DNA from: Frankia sp. AgB32
GTDB lineage: Bacteria; Actinomycetota; Actinomycetes; Frankiales; Frankiaceae
Reading direction: 5' to 3'
Length of the DNA stretch: 33,708 nucleotides
NCBI RefSeq assembly: GCF_023243045.1
Contig: NZ_JALKFX010000096.1
Coordinates: forward strand, 1-33,708
Part shown: positions 15,999-23,782 of the stretch, piece by piece
Layout of the letters: each line of letters opens with the position of its first letter
Position numbering within the stretch: the first letter of the stretch is position 1
The notes under the pieces: generated by a model
Told to the model about the DNA's origin: nothing
Databases searched by the model: none
Seen by the model: the letters and a program-made list of their open reading frames with translations, nothing else
Translations under genes and position numbers: made by a program

Positions 15999-16034
15999 TT
16001 CTACTCATCGTAGAAACTTCTACGGACCGTAGAA
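15999..16034. promoter_or_regulatory. Twin palindromic operators between cydAB and CobW gene
   Basis: Two 17-bp inverted repeats of the form TTCTAC-N5-GTAGAA lie at 15999-16015 and 16018-16034, two bases apart and 19 bp centre to centre. The second is longer, with 8-bp arms TTCTACGG/CCGTAGAA. They sit in the 210-base divergent region in an AT-richer patch. TAGAAT (16030-16035, plus strand) and TACGAT (16007-16012, minus strand) are possible -10 boxes inside them, so a bound repressor would block both directions. The layout suits a dimeric winged-helix repressor (BlaI/MecI-like, for instance), but the regulator is not in the window. Confidence 0.75.
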
Positions 16035-16143
16035 TAGCCCGTCCGGGCGGGATCGTGCGGCCGGGCGGCAAAGCCCTGTTCTCCCGTCGATAGCGTGCGT
16101 GGTCGGGCCGGCGTTGCCGTCCGACGGAAGGAGGCAGGTGGGA

Positions 16144-17163
16144 ATGGGTGTGCGGGTGCCGGTGATCGCGCTGACCGGGTACCTGGGCGCGGGCAAGACG
16201 ACCGTGCTCAACCACCTGCTCGCCGCCCCCGGGGCGCGCCTCGGCGTGGTGATCAACGACTTCGGCGCCATCAACGTCGACGCCACCCTGGTCACCGGAC
16301 AGGTGGACGAGCCGGCCTCGATCGCGGGCGGCTGCGTCTGCTGCCTGCCGGACACCGACGGCCTGGACGAGGCGCTCGCGAAGCTGTCCCAGCCCCGGCT
16401 ACGGCTGGACGCGATCATCGTCGAGGCCAGCGGCGTCGCCGACCCGCCCAACCTCGCCCAGCTCATCCGGTTCAGCACCGTGGACCGGGTGCGTCCCGGC
16501 GGGCTCGTGGACGTCATCGACGCCGCCGCCTACTTCGACACCGTCGACCCGGGCACCGGGCTGCCGCCGGCCCGGTTCGCGTCAGCCTCCCTCATCCTGA
16601 TCAACAAGACCGACCGCGTCGCGGCGGCGCGGCGCGACGTGACGGTCGCGCGCATCATCGACCGGATCCGCGCGAGCAGCCCGCACGCGCACGTCGTCGC
16701 CACCACCCACGGCCGCCTCGACCCGGAACTCGTCTTCGACGCCGCGAACCCGCACGACCCCGTCGACGAACTCCCCCTCGCCGCCCTCGCCAGAGAAGAT
16801 CACCACCACGGCGACCATCCGCGGGCGAGCGCGGTGACCGTCGAAGCCGTCGCGCCGGTCGACCCCGGCCGGCTCGTCGACCTGCTCGAGGACCCGCCCG
16901 CCGGCGCCTACCGGCTCAAGGGCACCGTCGCCGTCACCACCGCACGAGGACCACGCGATCATCTGGTCAACGTGGTGGGACGGCAGATCCACGTGACCGC
17001 GCGCCCCACCGTGCCCGGCCCGCGCGGCCTGGTCGCCATCGGGATGGATCTCGACCCCACCGCCGCCCGCACCCGGCTCGAGGCGGCGCTCGCGCCCTGC
17101 GAGGGCCGGGCCGCCGCCGACGGCGTCCGCCGCCTCGGCCGGTACCGGCGGCTGGCCACCTGA
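16144..17163 (+). CDS. CobW/G3E-family metallochaperone GTPase
   Basis: A 339-residue G3E GTPase. The P-loop GYLGAGKT is at residues 12-19. The metal-binding CXCC-type motif GGCVCC is at 62-67 (C64, C66, C67). EASGVADP (switch II/E-x-S-G) and NKTD for guanine specificity follow. A His-rich segment EDHHHGDH links to a C-terminal CobW_C domain (YRLKGTVAVTT, VNVVGRQIHV). Such proteins (CobW, YeiR/ZNG1, YciC) hand zinc or cobalt to client enzymes using GTP hydrolysis. The ATG at 16144 is chosen over an upstream GTG-type start because GGAAGGAGG (16126-16134) precedes it by nine bases. It is divergent from cydA and probably shares the twin operators. A cobalamin role is not supported, as no cob genes are adjacent. 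Confidence 0.9.
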   Translation: MGVRVPVIALTGYLGAGKTTVLNHLLAAPGARLGVVINDFGAINVDATLVTGQVDEPASIAGGCVCCLPDTDGLDEALAKLSQPRLRLDAIIVEASGVADPPNLAQLIRFSTVDRVRPGGLVDVIDAAAYFDTVDPGTGLPPARFASASLILINKTDRVAAARRDVTVARIIDRIRASSPHAHVVATTHGRLDPELVFDAANPHDPVDELPLAALAREDHHHGDHPRASAVTVEAVAPVDPGRLVDLLEDPPAGAYRLKGTVAVTTARGPRDHLVNVVGRQIHVTARPTVPGPRGLVAIGMDLDPTAARTRLEAALAPCEGRAAADGVRRLGRYRRLAT

Positions 17164-17242
17164 ACACCACGACACGCCCGGCCACCCGTGCCTGGGCTGC
17201 GCTGGCGAACGCCCGCACCGCGGCAGGCACGAGGATGGCGGG

Positions 17243-18235
17243 GTGATCGAGACGAGGCAGTGGCAGCTGACCGTCGCATCCGGTCTGGATCTGCACGTCG
17301 AGGAGATCCGCCCGGACGGTGCGCCGGCGGGCACGGCGCGCCTGGCCGCCGAGCTGTCCTGGGACCCGGCACCGCCGCGCCCGGTGTCCGGCACCGGGCA
17401 GCCCAGCGAGGGGCTGTCGGACTCCGGCGACGACGGCACCATGGTTCCCGTCGTGCTGGTGCACGGCATCGCGGGCAGCGCGGCGGACTGGGCCGCCGTC
17501 GCGCCCAACCTCGCCACCAACCGCCGGGTGATCGCCTATGACCAGCGCGGGCACGGAGCGAGCGGACCGGCTCCGGGCGGACGGCCGGACTACACGTTCG
17601 ACCTGCTGCTCGCCGATCTCGGGGTGGTCGTCGACTCTCTGGACGCGAAGCGCATCGACCTCGTCGGCCACTCGATGGGCGGCGTGATCTCACTTCGCTA
17701 CGCGCTCGATCACCCTGACCGGGTGCGTTCGCTGGTGCTCGTCGACACCGCGGCCGCCCCGGCCACTGCGACCGGCCCGCTCGCCCGCCGCGTGGTCGGG
17801 GCGCTGCTGGACCGGGTCGCCGCGTTCACCTCGGCGCACCGCCGCGCCACCGGCCCGGCCGGCGGCGAGAGCCGTGCCGCCGGCGGTGGCGGGCCCGGCG
17901 GAATCGAGGCCGTGCGGCACGACGCGAGTCCCGCGCAGCGCCAGGTGACGGCCCTGAGCCAGATGGATCCCGAGGCCGTCGCGGCGCTCGGCCGGGAACT
18001 CGGCCGCTATCCGTCGCTCGTGCCGCGCCTCGGCGAGATCACCGCACCGACCACCGTCCTGGTCGGCGAGAACGACACGAGCCTGCGCGACTCCGCCCGC
18101 ACAATGACGGACGCCATCCCGAACGCCCACCTCGCTGTGATCGCCGGCGCCGACCACAGCCCCCACGCCAGCCGCCCCCTGGCCTGGCTCACCGCCCTCG
18201 ACAACCACTTCGCCCGCCTCACCGCGGCCCGGTAA
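17243..18235 (+). CDS. Alpha/beta hydrolase
   Basis: A 330-residue alpha/beta hydrolase of the lipase/haloperoxidase-like group. The oxyanion motif VLVHGIAGSAADW starts at about residue 71. RRVIAYDQRGHGASG follows, then the nucleophile elbow VGHSMGG with Ser144, the probable acid Asp278 (VLVGENDTSLRD) and catalytic His305 (GADHSPH). A Gly/Ala-rich insert (about 200-225) lies in the cap region. The N-terminal 65 residues include a Pro/Ser-rich stretch before the core fold and could be an extra element. The substrate is unknown. The start is GTG 17243, with GAGGA about 8 bases upstream, 79 bases after the GTPase stop, so it may be co-transcribed with it. There is no signal peptide. Confidence 0.88.
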   Translation: MIETRQWQLTVASGLDLHVEEIRPDGAPAGTARLAAELSWDPAPPRPVSGTGQPSEGLSDSGDDGTMVPVVLVHGIAGSAADWAAVAPNLATNRRVIAYDQRGHGASGPAPGGRPDYTFDLLLADLGVVVDSLDAKRIDLVGHSMGGVISLRYALDHPDRVRSLVLVDTAAAPATATGPLARRVVGALLDRVAAFTSAHRRATGPAGGESRAAGGGGPGGIEAVRHDASPAQRQVTALSQMDPEAVAALGRELGRYPSLVPRLGEITAPTTVLVGENDTSLRDSARTMTDAIPNAHLAVIAGADHSPHASRPLAWLTALDNHFARLTAAR

Positions 18236-18272
18236 CGATCAGCCGACGAGCAGGACGGCGCCCCTCAGCGCG

Positions 18273-18293
18273 CGCCACCGACCCCAGGTGGCG
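18273..18293. terminator. Possible hairpin between convergent genes
   Basis: CGCCACC (18273-18279) and GGTGGCG (18287-18293) form a 7-bp stem with a 7-base loop, 38 bases after the hydrolase stop. There is no T tract. The rest of 18236-18458 shows nothing recognisable. Confidence 0.35.
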
Positions 18294-18458
18294 GTGAGCC
18301 CCGCGCCGCTGGGCGCCATCCACACCCCCACCACCCTGCGCCTGCCTCGTACTCAGTCACGGTCGCGCGCACGGCTGCGCTCAGCGGCGTCGTGACCTGC
18401 TGACAGGTTCGCGGCGCGGGGCCGGGCCTGCCACGGCGTGCGGTCTGTAGACGACGCG

Positions 18459-19175
18459 TTATGAGATCGCGTTCACGCGTGGGTCATCGGACCGGATGGT
18501 CTGGTTCCCCACGCGTGGATGGCCGCGGCGCCGCCGAGAGGCGGGTTCCCGGGCGAGGAGAAACGCCGCGGAGGTGCTGACGATCAGCAGCAGACCCCAG
18601 ATCTGGTGTACCTCGTCCCACTGGGCGCTGGTGGTGGCGACGAACAGCGCCGCGCGGCCGGGCAGCGCATACAGCGCGCCGACCACGATCAGATAGACCG
18701 GGGCGGCCACGACTCCGATGGAGCCGTCAGGGCGCAGACGGGCCACCCCGACGGTGATGGCGACGGCGAGGACGAAGATGGTCGCGGCTTCCAGGGTCAG
18801 CGCCGGCAGGCGCAGCGGCGTACTGACGTGGCTGACCGCGACCTGGTGGCCGGCGGTGGCGGCGGCGAGCCAGCCCAGGACGCTGGCTGGCACCGCGACG
18901 GCCACCCGCAGGGCGTAGCGCAACGCGCGGGAGACCGGCAGCACCGACGTCGTCGCGGCGCTCGGATCGTCCAGGACGAAGGTGACGCCGAGAGCTGCGA
19001 TCATGGCAGCGAAGCGCAGCAGGCCAGCCCACGATCCGACGTCCAGGTCCGTGCCGCCGGCCGCGGGCGCGACGACGAGGGCAGCCGCGAGTGTCGCGCC
19101 GACGAGCAGCGGGATCTGTCTTGTCGCGCGCAGGGTGGGACCTACCAACGAACGGGTGATGCGCAGGCCGGTCAA
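18459..19175 (-). CDS. Membrane protein, last gene of ECF-ABC operon
   Basis: A 238-residue integral membrane protein with about six hydrophobic helices: LLVGATLAAALVVAPAA, LLRFAAMIAALGVTFVL, YALRVAVAVPASVLGWLAAA, ATIFVLAVAITVGVA, GVVAAPVYLIVVGALYALP and IWGLLLIVSTSAAFLLA. The short segment LDDPSAATTSVLPVSRALRY between helices 2 and 3 is like the coupling region of bacterial ABC-2 permeases that work on multi-gene exporters. It overlaps the upstream large permease by 4 bases, so it most likely forms part of the same membrane complex. The substrate is unknown. The C terminus is basic and soluble, with RRRRGHPRVGN. Confidence 0.75.
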   Translation of the reverse strand: MTGLRITRSLVGPTLRATRQIPLLVGATLAAALVVAPAAGGTDLDVGSWAGLLRFAAMIAALGVTFVLDDPSAATTSVLPVSRALRYALRVAVAVPASVLGWLAAATAGHQVAVSHVSTPLRLPALTLEAATIFVLAVAITVGVARLRPDGSIGVVAAPVYLIVVGALYALPGRAALFVATTSAQWDEVHQIWGLLLIVSTSAAFLLAREPASRRRRGHPRVGNQTIRSDDPRVNAIS

Positions 19176-20773
19176 GGGCAGACCCCGTCCTGATCGGCCG
19201 GCGGCACCTCGACCCCGAGCAGCGCGCCGACCCGCTCGAACGTGGTCCCGGCCGCCGTCAGTTCCGGCCAGGAGCGCAGTACCCGGTCGGCGATGACGTC
19301 CGCCGGCTGGGCGAGCATCCGCAGTCCGAGGGTCAGGGCTCGGGTCGGGATGTCGTAGCCACTGTCAAAACCGCCGGTGGGGATGGTGACGCCGCCAGTG
19401 CTGCCGGAGACTCGGCTGTCCAGCCCGTGTCGGCTGCGCGCGGTCGCCTGGCCGGCAAGCCAGATCATCAGCGCCCCTCGTGCCTCGCAGACCACGGTCG
19501 CACCGGTCGGCGCGGTGACGTTGGCGCCGAGGACGACGCGGTAGGCCAACTGGCCGGCGAGCCCGAGCACGGAGTCGTCGTCGTTCCAGTTTGTCGCCAC
19601 GGGAACCGCACCGGGGGTGCCGTGGCGGAGGTCGTCCGCGCGCCACTGGGCCGCGGGGACTTCCGGCGCCAGACCGCCACCGGACTGCGCGCTGATCGCC
19701 CACACCCGCTGACGGATGGTCCAGGGCTGCTTCATCACCTCAGGCGGCGTACGACGCAGGATGCCGTGGACCACGCCGTCCCAGCCGGCGATCTGGGGGG
19801 TGAAGGCGGGGAAGACGCAGTAGGCCAGGGTGCCCCGGTGTTCGCAGGTCTGCCGGGACGCCGGCTGATAGGTGGCCTCCGACCGGGCCATCATCAGGTC
19901 GCCGGAGGGTGATCGCAGTTGCAGCACGCCGGCGGCCACGGTCAGCGCCAGGCCGCCGGCAGCAACGGTGCCGAGCGCGGCGCCGCGTCCTCGGCTCACG
20001 GCCAGTACCGCGGCCACCAGGAGCGCCGTCAGGCCGACAAGGTAGGCCAGGTGCCAACCCGCCGGACGTCCCAGCAGGCCCGCGGGAAGCGGGGGTGACC
20101 CGTCAGGCCGGGAGGCCAGCGGCAGCAGCCACTGGGCCGACGAGTCGGCCAGCCGTCCTGGCAGCAGGGCCGCGAGAATCAGCACCGCGAGCACGACCGA
20201 GGCCAGCGGCGCGACCGCGGGCGAACGGAACAGCTCCCCGAGCAGCACCCCGAGCGCGCCGAGGAGCAGCACCATCGCCGGCCCGCAGGCGAGCTCGAAC
20301 GCGCTCGGCGCGCCGGACGCCCCGGGCCGCGCGGCGAGCACGGCGATGCGCGCGCCAACCAGTGCCGCCGCGATCAGACCGATCGGCACAAGCGCCGCGA
20401 GCATCGCCGCCGCGCGGTGGCGGGAGGGCAGCACCAGCACGTCGAGCAGGGGCTGCGTTCCGTTCTGGACCGGGCGCAACGTCGCCAGGTTCGCGGCCAG
20501 CAGCGTCGCGAGGGCCAGCGGTAACAGCCGGATCTGGGTGCCCCGGTCGGAGTCCTGCAGGACGGGGAAACGCCCGGCCGGCCCCTGCGTCGCCCAGGAG
20601 TAGCCCCAGGGGATGAGGTAGGCGGCGATCCCGACCAGCACCGCCGGGTGGCGGGCCAGGCGTACCGCCTCCACCCGGGCCAGTGCCAGGCAGGCCCGGC
20701 CGGGTGCGGGTCGCGCGGCGGTTGCCGTGCCGGTGTCCGGCGATGGCGCGTGGACGGCGGCGGGTGCGCTCAC
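19172..20773 (-). CDS. Large ABC-transporter-associated membrane protein
   Basis: A 533-residue protein. Residues 1-290 carry six or so membrane helices in an ABC-2-like pattern: ALARVEAVRLARHPAVLVGIAAYLIPWGYSW, LLPLALATLLAANLATLRPVQNGTQPLLDVLVLPSRHR (a typical coupling-helix region), MLAALVPIGLIAAALVGAR, AMVLLLGALGVLLGELF, LASVVLAVLILAALLPG and LAYLVGLTALLVAAVLAV. After a last helix near 280, about 240 residues are soluble and predicted outside. They include paired Cys (TCEHRGTLAYCVFP, VVCEARG) and a final Cys, consistent with disulfides in an extracellular domain. The stop overlaps the next gene and the start overlaps the ABC ATPase (ATGA at 20770-20773). The extracellular domain is not one I recognise. 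Confidence 0.78.
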   Translation of the reverse strand: MSAPAAVHAPSPDTGTATAARPAPGRACLALARVEAVRLARHPAVLVGIAAYLIPWGYSWATQGPAGRFPVLQDSDRGTQIRLLPLALATLLAANLATLRPVQNGTQPLLDVLVLPSRHRAAAMLAALVPIGLIAAALVGARIAVLAARPGASGAPSAFELACGPAMVLLLGALGVLLGELFRSPAVAPLASVVLAVLILAALLPGRLADSSAQWLLPLASRPDGSPPLPAGLLGRPAGWHLAYLVGLTALLVAAVLAVSRGRGAALGTVAAGGLALTVAAGVLQLRSPSGDLMMARSEATYQPASRQTCEHRGTLAYCVFPAFTPQIAGWDGVVHGILRRTPPEVMKQPWTIRQRVWAISAQSGGGLAPEVPAAQWRADDLRHGTPGAVPVATNWNDDDSVLGLAGQLAYRVVLGANVTAPTGATVVCEARGALMIWLAGQATARSRHGLDSRVSGSTGGVTIPTGGFDSGYDIPTRALTLGLRMLAQPADVIADRVLRSWPELTAAGTTFERVGALLGVEVPPADQDGVCP

Positions 20774-21642
20774 GCCGCCGCTCCCGCTCCGTGTGCGCGG
20801 GCCGGATCGAGCAGCAGAAGGTAGCCGTCCTCCAGGGTTGGTTCGACCAGCGGCGCCCCGGGCGGTGGATGGCCGACGTTACGGTGGACGCCGGTCCCGG
20901 TGCGCCAGGAGACGAGTGCCTCCGGGGCCCGGACCGGACTCGACCAGACGCGGCCGCGCGCGACCGTGGCGAGTTCGACGGGGTCGCCCTCGAACCGGAT
21001 CATGCCCGCGTCCAGCACGATGACGCGCTGGCACACCGTCGTGACGTCTTCGGTCTGATGGGTCGACAGCAGCACGGTGCGGCCCTCTCCGAGGCCGGCG
21101 ATCAGTTCTCGGAAGCGCAGCCGCTGCTCCGGGTCGAGACCGACGGTCGGCTCGTCGAGCACGAGCAGCCCGGGGTCCCCGAGCAGGGCCGCGGCGAGTG
21201 CCACCCGCTGCCGCATGCCACCGGAGAGGGTTTTGATCTTCCTGGTGCGCTGGTCGGACAGTCCGACGGCGGCCAGGACCCGCCGCACCTCGTCGTGGCG
21301 GGCGGGACGGTCCGTCAGCTCCTTGAGGATCGCGACGTAGTCGACGAACGCGAACGCGGTGAAGTTCGGGTAGAAGCCCGGGTTCTGCGGCAGGTAGCCG
21401 AGCCGGCGCCGCACGGCCAGTCGACCCGGGGCCGTCCGCGGGTCGGCGCCGAGGACGCGCAGGTCACCGTGGTCGGCCACGATCGAGGTCGCCAGAATGC
21501 GCAGCAGGCTGGTCTTGCCCGCGCCGTTGGGGCCGAGCAGCCCGGTGACGCCGGTCCCCAGGCTGAAGGAGACGTCGCGCAGGGCCACCGTCGCGCGATA
21601 GCGCAGTGTGAGGCCCGTGGCGGTGACGGTGGGCTGACTCAT
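20770..21642 (-). CDS. ABC transporter ATP-binding protein
   Basis: A 290-residue ABC ATPase. Walker A is GLLGPNGAGKTSLLR, Q-loop LGYLPQNPGFYPNFTAF, signature TLSGGMRQRVALAAALLGDP, Walker B LLVLDEPTVGLDP, and H-loop LLSTHQTEDV. The IVADHGDLRVLGADP segment and a C-terminal extension after residue 225 are typical of the DrrA/CcmA-like exporters that pair with ABC-2 membrane proteins. The start is ATG 21642, with GGAGGAA directly upstream; it overlaps the anti-sigma stop by 4 bases. The same frame stays open far upstream but has no ABC character there. It powers the two following membrane proteins. Confidence 0.93.
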   Translation of the reverse strand: MSQPTVTATGLTLRYRATVALRDVSFSLGTGVTGLLGPNGAGKTSLLRILATSIVADHGDLRVLGADPRTAPGRLAVRRRLGYLPQNPGFYPNFTAFAFVDYVAILKELTDRPARHDEVRRVLAAVGLSDQRTRKIKTLSGGMRQRVALAAALLGDPGLLVLDEPTVGLDPEQRLRFRELIAGLGEGRTVLLSTHQTEDVTTVCQRVIVLDAGMIRFEGDPVELATVARGRVWSSPVRAPEALVSWRTGTGVHRNVGHPPPGAPLVEPTLEDGYLLLLDPARAHGAGAAA

Positions 21643-22511
21643 GAGTTCCTCCAAGGTCCGGCGGACCGGGTCAGGTTCAGGTGCCGGCTGGTGGCAAAGG
21701 CCGATCGGGTGGCGGTCAGCGCGAGACCGGCGACCAGCGCGGCGCACGTCACCCACAGCTGACCGGCGGGCGTGAAGATCGCGGACGTCCCGGTGCCGGG
21801 ATGCACGGTCGCGGCCAGGGCCGCGATCCAGCCCGCGCCGGAGAGCACTGCGGCGTTCACCGGCCCGACGTGGGCGGTCATGGCCAGTGTCAGCAGGGTC
21901 AACGCGACCCCGGGCAGCAGCCAGCCGAGGACGACCAGTCCGAAACCGGGCAGGGCGAGACTCGCGCAGCCGCTGAGCGCGCTCGTCGCCGCCAGGACGG
22001 CCATCGTGCGCAACAACAGCAGACGAAACGTGTGCAGCGGTGTCACCGACACCAGCTCGGAGGTGGGATCCAGGCGCGGCCCGAAGGACAGCGCCACCCC
22101 GATGACCGGCAGCGCCGGCGCGACCCCGAGGAAAGCCATCGGCGCCGCGGCCTCCTGCGCCAGGTAGGAGACGAGGGTGGTCAGCGCGAGGGTCAGCACG
22201 ACTGCGGCCAGCCATGACACCCGCAACCCCGGCGTCACGGCGAGGAGCCGCGCGGTCGCCTCCGGCACCCCGATCCGCACCATCGCCCGCTCCACCGGCC
22301 CGCGGGACGGGACGTCGAGGGCCGCGTCCAGCCGGGACCAGCCGGCCGTCACCGTCCGCGGATCGGCGGCCAGGGCCAGCCGCTGCCGGCACAGCGCGCA
22401 GGCGACCAGGTGGGCCTCGACCGACCACAGCCCCGGCGGGCCCAGCGCCCCGGCGCCATACCGGCGCAGGTCCTCCTCGTCGACATGCCATTCGGCGTCA
22501 TGGGTCGTCAT
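21639..22511 (-). CDS. Zinc-finger anti-sigma factor with multi-pass membrane domain
   Basis: A 290-residue protein. The cytoplasmic N terminus holds an anti-sigma zinc-binding (zf-HC2-like) motif, HLVACALC: H34-x3-C38-x2-C41, within a short helical domain. At least five membrane helices follow from about residue 95: VSWLAAVVLTLALTTLVSYLA, MAFLGVAPALPVIGVALSF, LLLRTMAVLAATSALSG, LVVLGWLLPGVALTLLTLAM and WVTCAALVAGLALTATRSA. Most ECF anti-sigma factors have a single helix, so this is a larger sensor version. It overlaps the sigma gene (22508-22511) and the ABC ATPase gene (21639-21642). It is expected to hold the sigma factor inactive until an envelope or transporter-linked signal. Confidence 0.85.
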   Translation of the reverse strand: MTTHDAEWHVDEEDLRRYGAGALGPPGLWSVEAHLVACALCRQRLALAADPRTVTAGWSRLDAALDVPSRGPVERAMVRIGVPEATARLLAVTPGLRVSWLAAVVLTLALTTLVSYLAQEAAAPMAFLGVAPALPVIGVALSFGPRLDPTSELVSVTPLHTFRLLLLRTMAVLAATSALSGCASLALPGFGLVVLGWLLPGVALTLLTLAMTAHVGPVNAAVLSGAGWIAALAATVHPGTGTSAIFTPAGQLWVTCAALVAGLALTATRSAFATSRHLNLTRSAGPWRNS

Positions 22512-23065
22512 GCCAGCTCCTGACGCAGCTGTCGGCGGGCGCGCATCGCCCGGGTCTTGACGGTGCCGACGGGGATTCCCAGTAGCACGGCGGCATCCCG
22601 GGTGCTCAATCCGTCCAGGACGGTGGCCTGCACGACCGCCCGCAACTCCGGCGACAGCCGGCGCAGCGGGCCGGCAATGTCCCCGTGCTCGATCCGCAGC
22701 AGAATCGCGTCCTCGGCGGACGGTTCGTCGCGGACGCGCAGCCGGCTGACGGCGGAGGCGAGCCGCTGCCGCGCACCGTGCCCGCGCAGCGCGTCGATCA
22801 GCCGCCGCGACCCGATCCGCCACAGCCAGCCGGCCGCGTCACCGTCCGACGCCCCGGGGCGAAACCGGTCCGAGCCGCGCCAGACCGACAGGAACGTCTC
22901 CTGCACGACATCATCGACGATCGCCGGGTCCGCGCAGCGCGCCCGCAGCCGCGCCGCCAGCCACGGGGCGTGGCGCCGGTACAGAACCTCGAACGCACCG
23001 CGGTCACCCTCGGCGATGCGACGCAGCAGTTCAGCGTCCCCGCGCCCGTCCGATGACTCGCTCAC
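22508..23065 (-). CDS. ECF RNA polymerase sigma factor
   Basis: A 185-residue ECF sigma factor. Region 2 spans about 23-95: GAFEVLYRRHAPWLAARLRAR, DDVVQETFLSVWRGSDRF and GWLWRIGSRRLIDALRGHG. Region 4 spans about 125-182: LRRLSPELRAVVQATVLDGLSTRDAAVLLGIPVGTVKTRAMRARRQLRQEL, a clean helix-turn-helix. No extra C-terminal domain is present. The start is a GTG at 23065. Its stop overlaps the anti-sigma start, which fits the usual sigma/anti-sigma pairing. A candidate ECF-type promoter lies 8-34 bases upstream, so the gene is probably under its own control and, via coupling, drives the whole five-gene operon. Confidence 0.93.
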   Translation of the reverse strand: MSESSDGRGDAELLRRIAEGDRGAFEVLYRRHAPWLAARLRARCADPAIVDDVVQETFLSVWRGSDRFRPGASDGDAAGWLWRIGSRRLIDALRGHGARQRLASAVSRLRVRDEPSAEDAILLRIEHGDIAGPLRRLSPELRAVVQATVLDGLSTRDAAVLLGIPVGTVKTRAMRARRQLRQELA

Positions 23066-23072
23066 GCCCTTC

Positions 23073-23099
23073 TATCGTATGGAAAGCGCCGATCGGTTC
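23073..23099 (-). promoter_or_regulatory. Candidate ECF-type promoter of the sigma operon
   Basis: On the minus strand GAACC (23095-23099) and CGATA (23073-23077) are separated by 17 bases. This matches the GAAC / CG-rich -10 arrangement common to ECF-dependent promoters. A start site 6-7 bases after CGATA would fall almost on the GTG at 23065, so the message may be leaderless or nearly so. Autoregulation is inferred from position. Confidence 0.5.
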
Positions 23100-23129
23100 G
23101 CTCCCGACCCGGACATCCGGCGGCTGGCA

Positions 23130-23303
23130 TCACGCCGGCCTCGGCTGCGGCAGCCACCGGTACGAAATCGGCCCGCGTCTCACCGGGGCGGCAGGCAGGG
23201 TTGGGCCGGGGCAGGGTCACGCCGCATCAGCGACGAGCACCGACTCATCTACAAGGTTGTAGATGATGAGATCCGCATAGCCCAGTGCAGGTACCACTAC
23301 TGA
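23130..23303 (+). pseudogene. Decayed YoeB/Txe-family toxin
   Basis: The last 24 residues before the TGA at 23301-23303 read SRRISDEHRLIYKVVDDEI then RIAQCRYHY. This matches the conserved C terminus of YoeB/Txe toxins, including the catalytic-end HY. Upstream the match slips to another frame, with residues resembling RLTGAAG where the family has a PLxGxLxGxWSRRI segment, so at least one frameshift is present. The N-terminal half is missing because the region runs straight into the divergent sigma promoter. No YefM antitoxin is adjacent. YoeB toxins cut mRNA on ribosomes; this copy must be inactive. The left boundary is approximate. Confidence 0.7.
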
Positions 23304-23782
23304 AAGTGCTGCGGCGCTCTCCGCCGCCGCTGGAACCCGCGACCGTCATCGCGCTGGCCTCGACTGACGTGCTCACCGCCGCGCACGGCCTAGCCGTCGG
23401 TACCGCCACCGGACTCACACCGTCCCGCCGGTCCCTGCACGACCTACCACTCGGCGACAGCCCGGCGCGCGGCACACTACCGAGTCGACGCCGAGCGTCG
23501 GCGGCGTGCTGGAGCAGCACACCACCGTCCTGCCGGCACGGCGATTCCCCCGCGGGACCGACACGCTGATTCCACCGGACGGCGACCTCGGCCCCGTCCC
23601 ACGCCCGGCGGCTCCCGAGGCCGGCCGCGCCATCTGAAAGCGACAGACTGACCGCCTTCAAAGCGACTCACGCGAGGCGGTCGACTGGAAGCGTTCCGTG
23701 CCCCGACGCCGCGACCTTGGCGTGGTGACCCGGTTACTCTGGGAGCTCGTTGGTGGGATGATGCCGGTTCGGGCCGTTTCGG
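23304..23782. other. Degraded region without a supported gene
   Basis: About 480 bases between the toxin remnant and the STAND ATPase gene. A short frame ending with a TGA at 23635-23637 reads like ordinary protein (GGVLEQHTTVLPARRF), but it has no start, and another small frame (23285-23569) has no ribosome site. Both may be pieces of decayed genes. The final 60 bases are G-rich and must contain the promoter of the next gene. Confidence 0.4.

Noticed and set aside
20770-22491. A 573-codon open frame extending the ABC ATPase upstream
   Set aside because: ABC motifs start only after the ATG at 21642, which has a strong ribosome site. The upstream part is a shadow of the anti-sigma gene.
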